Shown piece after piece: positions 63,916-64,000 of a DNA stretch of 64,000 nucleotides. Both the position numbers and the translations under genes were made by a program. How positions within the stretch are numbered: the stretch's first letter is position 1; each line of letters opens with the position of its first letter. The stretch covers positions 83,497-147,496 of the forward strand of contig JBBSQL010000005.1 of assembly GCA_038257845.1 (NCBI GenBank), in the 5' to 3' direction. The notes below the pieces were generated by a model. That model saw nothing but the letters and a program-made list of their open reading frames with translations. It was not told the DNA's origin and searched no databases. The DNA comes from JAFDXJ01 sp038257845. Lineage in GTDB: Bacteria > Bacteroidota > Bacteroidia > Chitinophagales > Chitinophagaceae.

Positions 63916-64000
63916 TTAAGACCAGGGGAAAAAATTTCCATTGAGCTTTTGTGCCAGGGCTAATAAACCAAACTCAATAGCGACTTTATCTTTTCCCCGA
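63916..64000 (-). CDS. IS1182-family transposase, C-terminal fragment
   Basis: The minus-strand frame ending at the stop codon 63918-63916 reads RGKDKVAIEFGLLALAQKLN then GNFFPWS. The KV-IEFGLLALA pattern is the usual end of DDE transposases of the IS1182 family (LRG-x-x-KV-x-x-E-x-GLL-x-x-AHN). Only 27 codons are visible; the rest is past the right edge. It ends 52 bases from the inferred terminal repeat. Confidence 0.72.
   Translation of the reverse strand, partial: RGKDKVAIEFGLLALAQKLNGNFFPWS

Larger units (their letters stand above)
63850..64000 (-). mobile_element. IS1182-family insertion sequence, partial (one end)
   Basis: The end GAGGCTGTCTCAAAA at 63850-63864 resembles IS1182-type terminal repeats, and the adjacent minus-strand frame is a transposase C-terminus. 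The other end lies beyond the window, so target-site duplication cannot be checked. Confidence 0.7.

Overview
The window is a low-GC chromosomal segment of a Bacteroidota bacterium, most likely a Chitinophagaceae-type member. The signs are type IX secretion parts (GldJ, PorV) with cargo proteins that end in T9SS sorting domains, a SusC/SusD pair, DUF5686 and CarboxypepD_reg-like outer-membrane proteins, RHS/YD-repeat proteins with DUF6443 and DUF5977 regions, A-rich leaders without Shine-Dalgarno sequences, and promoters of the Bacteroidota TTTG / TAnnTTTG type. Nearly every base is accounted for by ordinary chromosomal genes. The clearly accessory parts are the left 8.5 kb, a small toxin-antitoxin pair and an insertion sequence that runs off the right edge.

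Left region (1-8586). A four-gene minus-strand operon starts from a recognisable promoter. It encodes a coiled-coil protein with a C-terminal outer-membrane barrel, an RHS/YD protein ending in a DUF5977 and cysteine-rich tail, a small secreted glutathione-peroxidase fold that has lost all four catalytic residues, and a second RHS protein that leaves the window. This is the best candidate for an undescribed surface system.

Middle region (8.8-60 kb). Mostly housekeeping and envelope genes follow: a penicillin acylase-type hydrolase, an M1 peptidase, a SUI1 factor, nadC, gldJ diverging from porV, ispF, susCD, radA, comF, a catalytically intact glutathione peroxidase, holB, a PSP1 (RicT-like) gene, a YVTN beta-propeller T9SS cargo, murA (Asp in place of the fosfomycin-target Cys), uvrB, an S9 peptidase, a ParA ATPase, an esterase, an AsmA protein, a proline iminopeptidase-like lipoprotein, tRNA-Arg(CCT), a TPR membrane protein, a helicase-nuclease fusion, an Ig-like lipoprotein, recR, a second T9SS cargo, yifB/comM, a DUF5686 protein, marC, a lipoprotein beta-carbonic anhydrase, metF, lptB, a GH3-family protein and a HigBA-type toxin-antitoxin pair. 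DNA repair and recombination genes are well represented (radA, uvrB, UvrD-like, recR, yifB), but they are scattered and do not form one operon.

Right region (61-64 kb). This holds the translation cluster rplM-rpsI-rpsB-tsf, closely followed by the end of an IS1182-type insertion sequence. Non-coding points of interest are a terminated short-RNA candidate upstream of radA, inverted palindromes of REP/BIME type near 42.3 kb and 47.8 kb, and a set of mutually complementary arms upstream of rplM. No CRISPR array, rRNA gene or prophage was seen.
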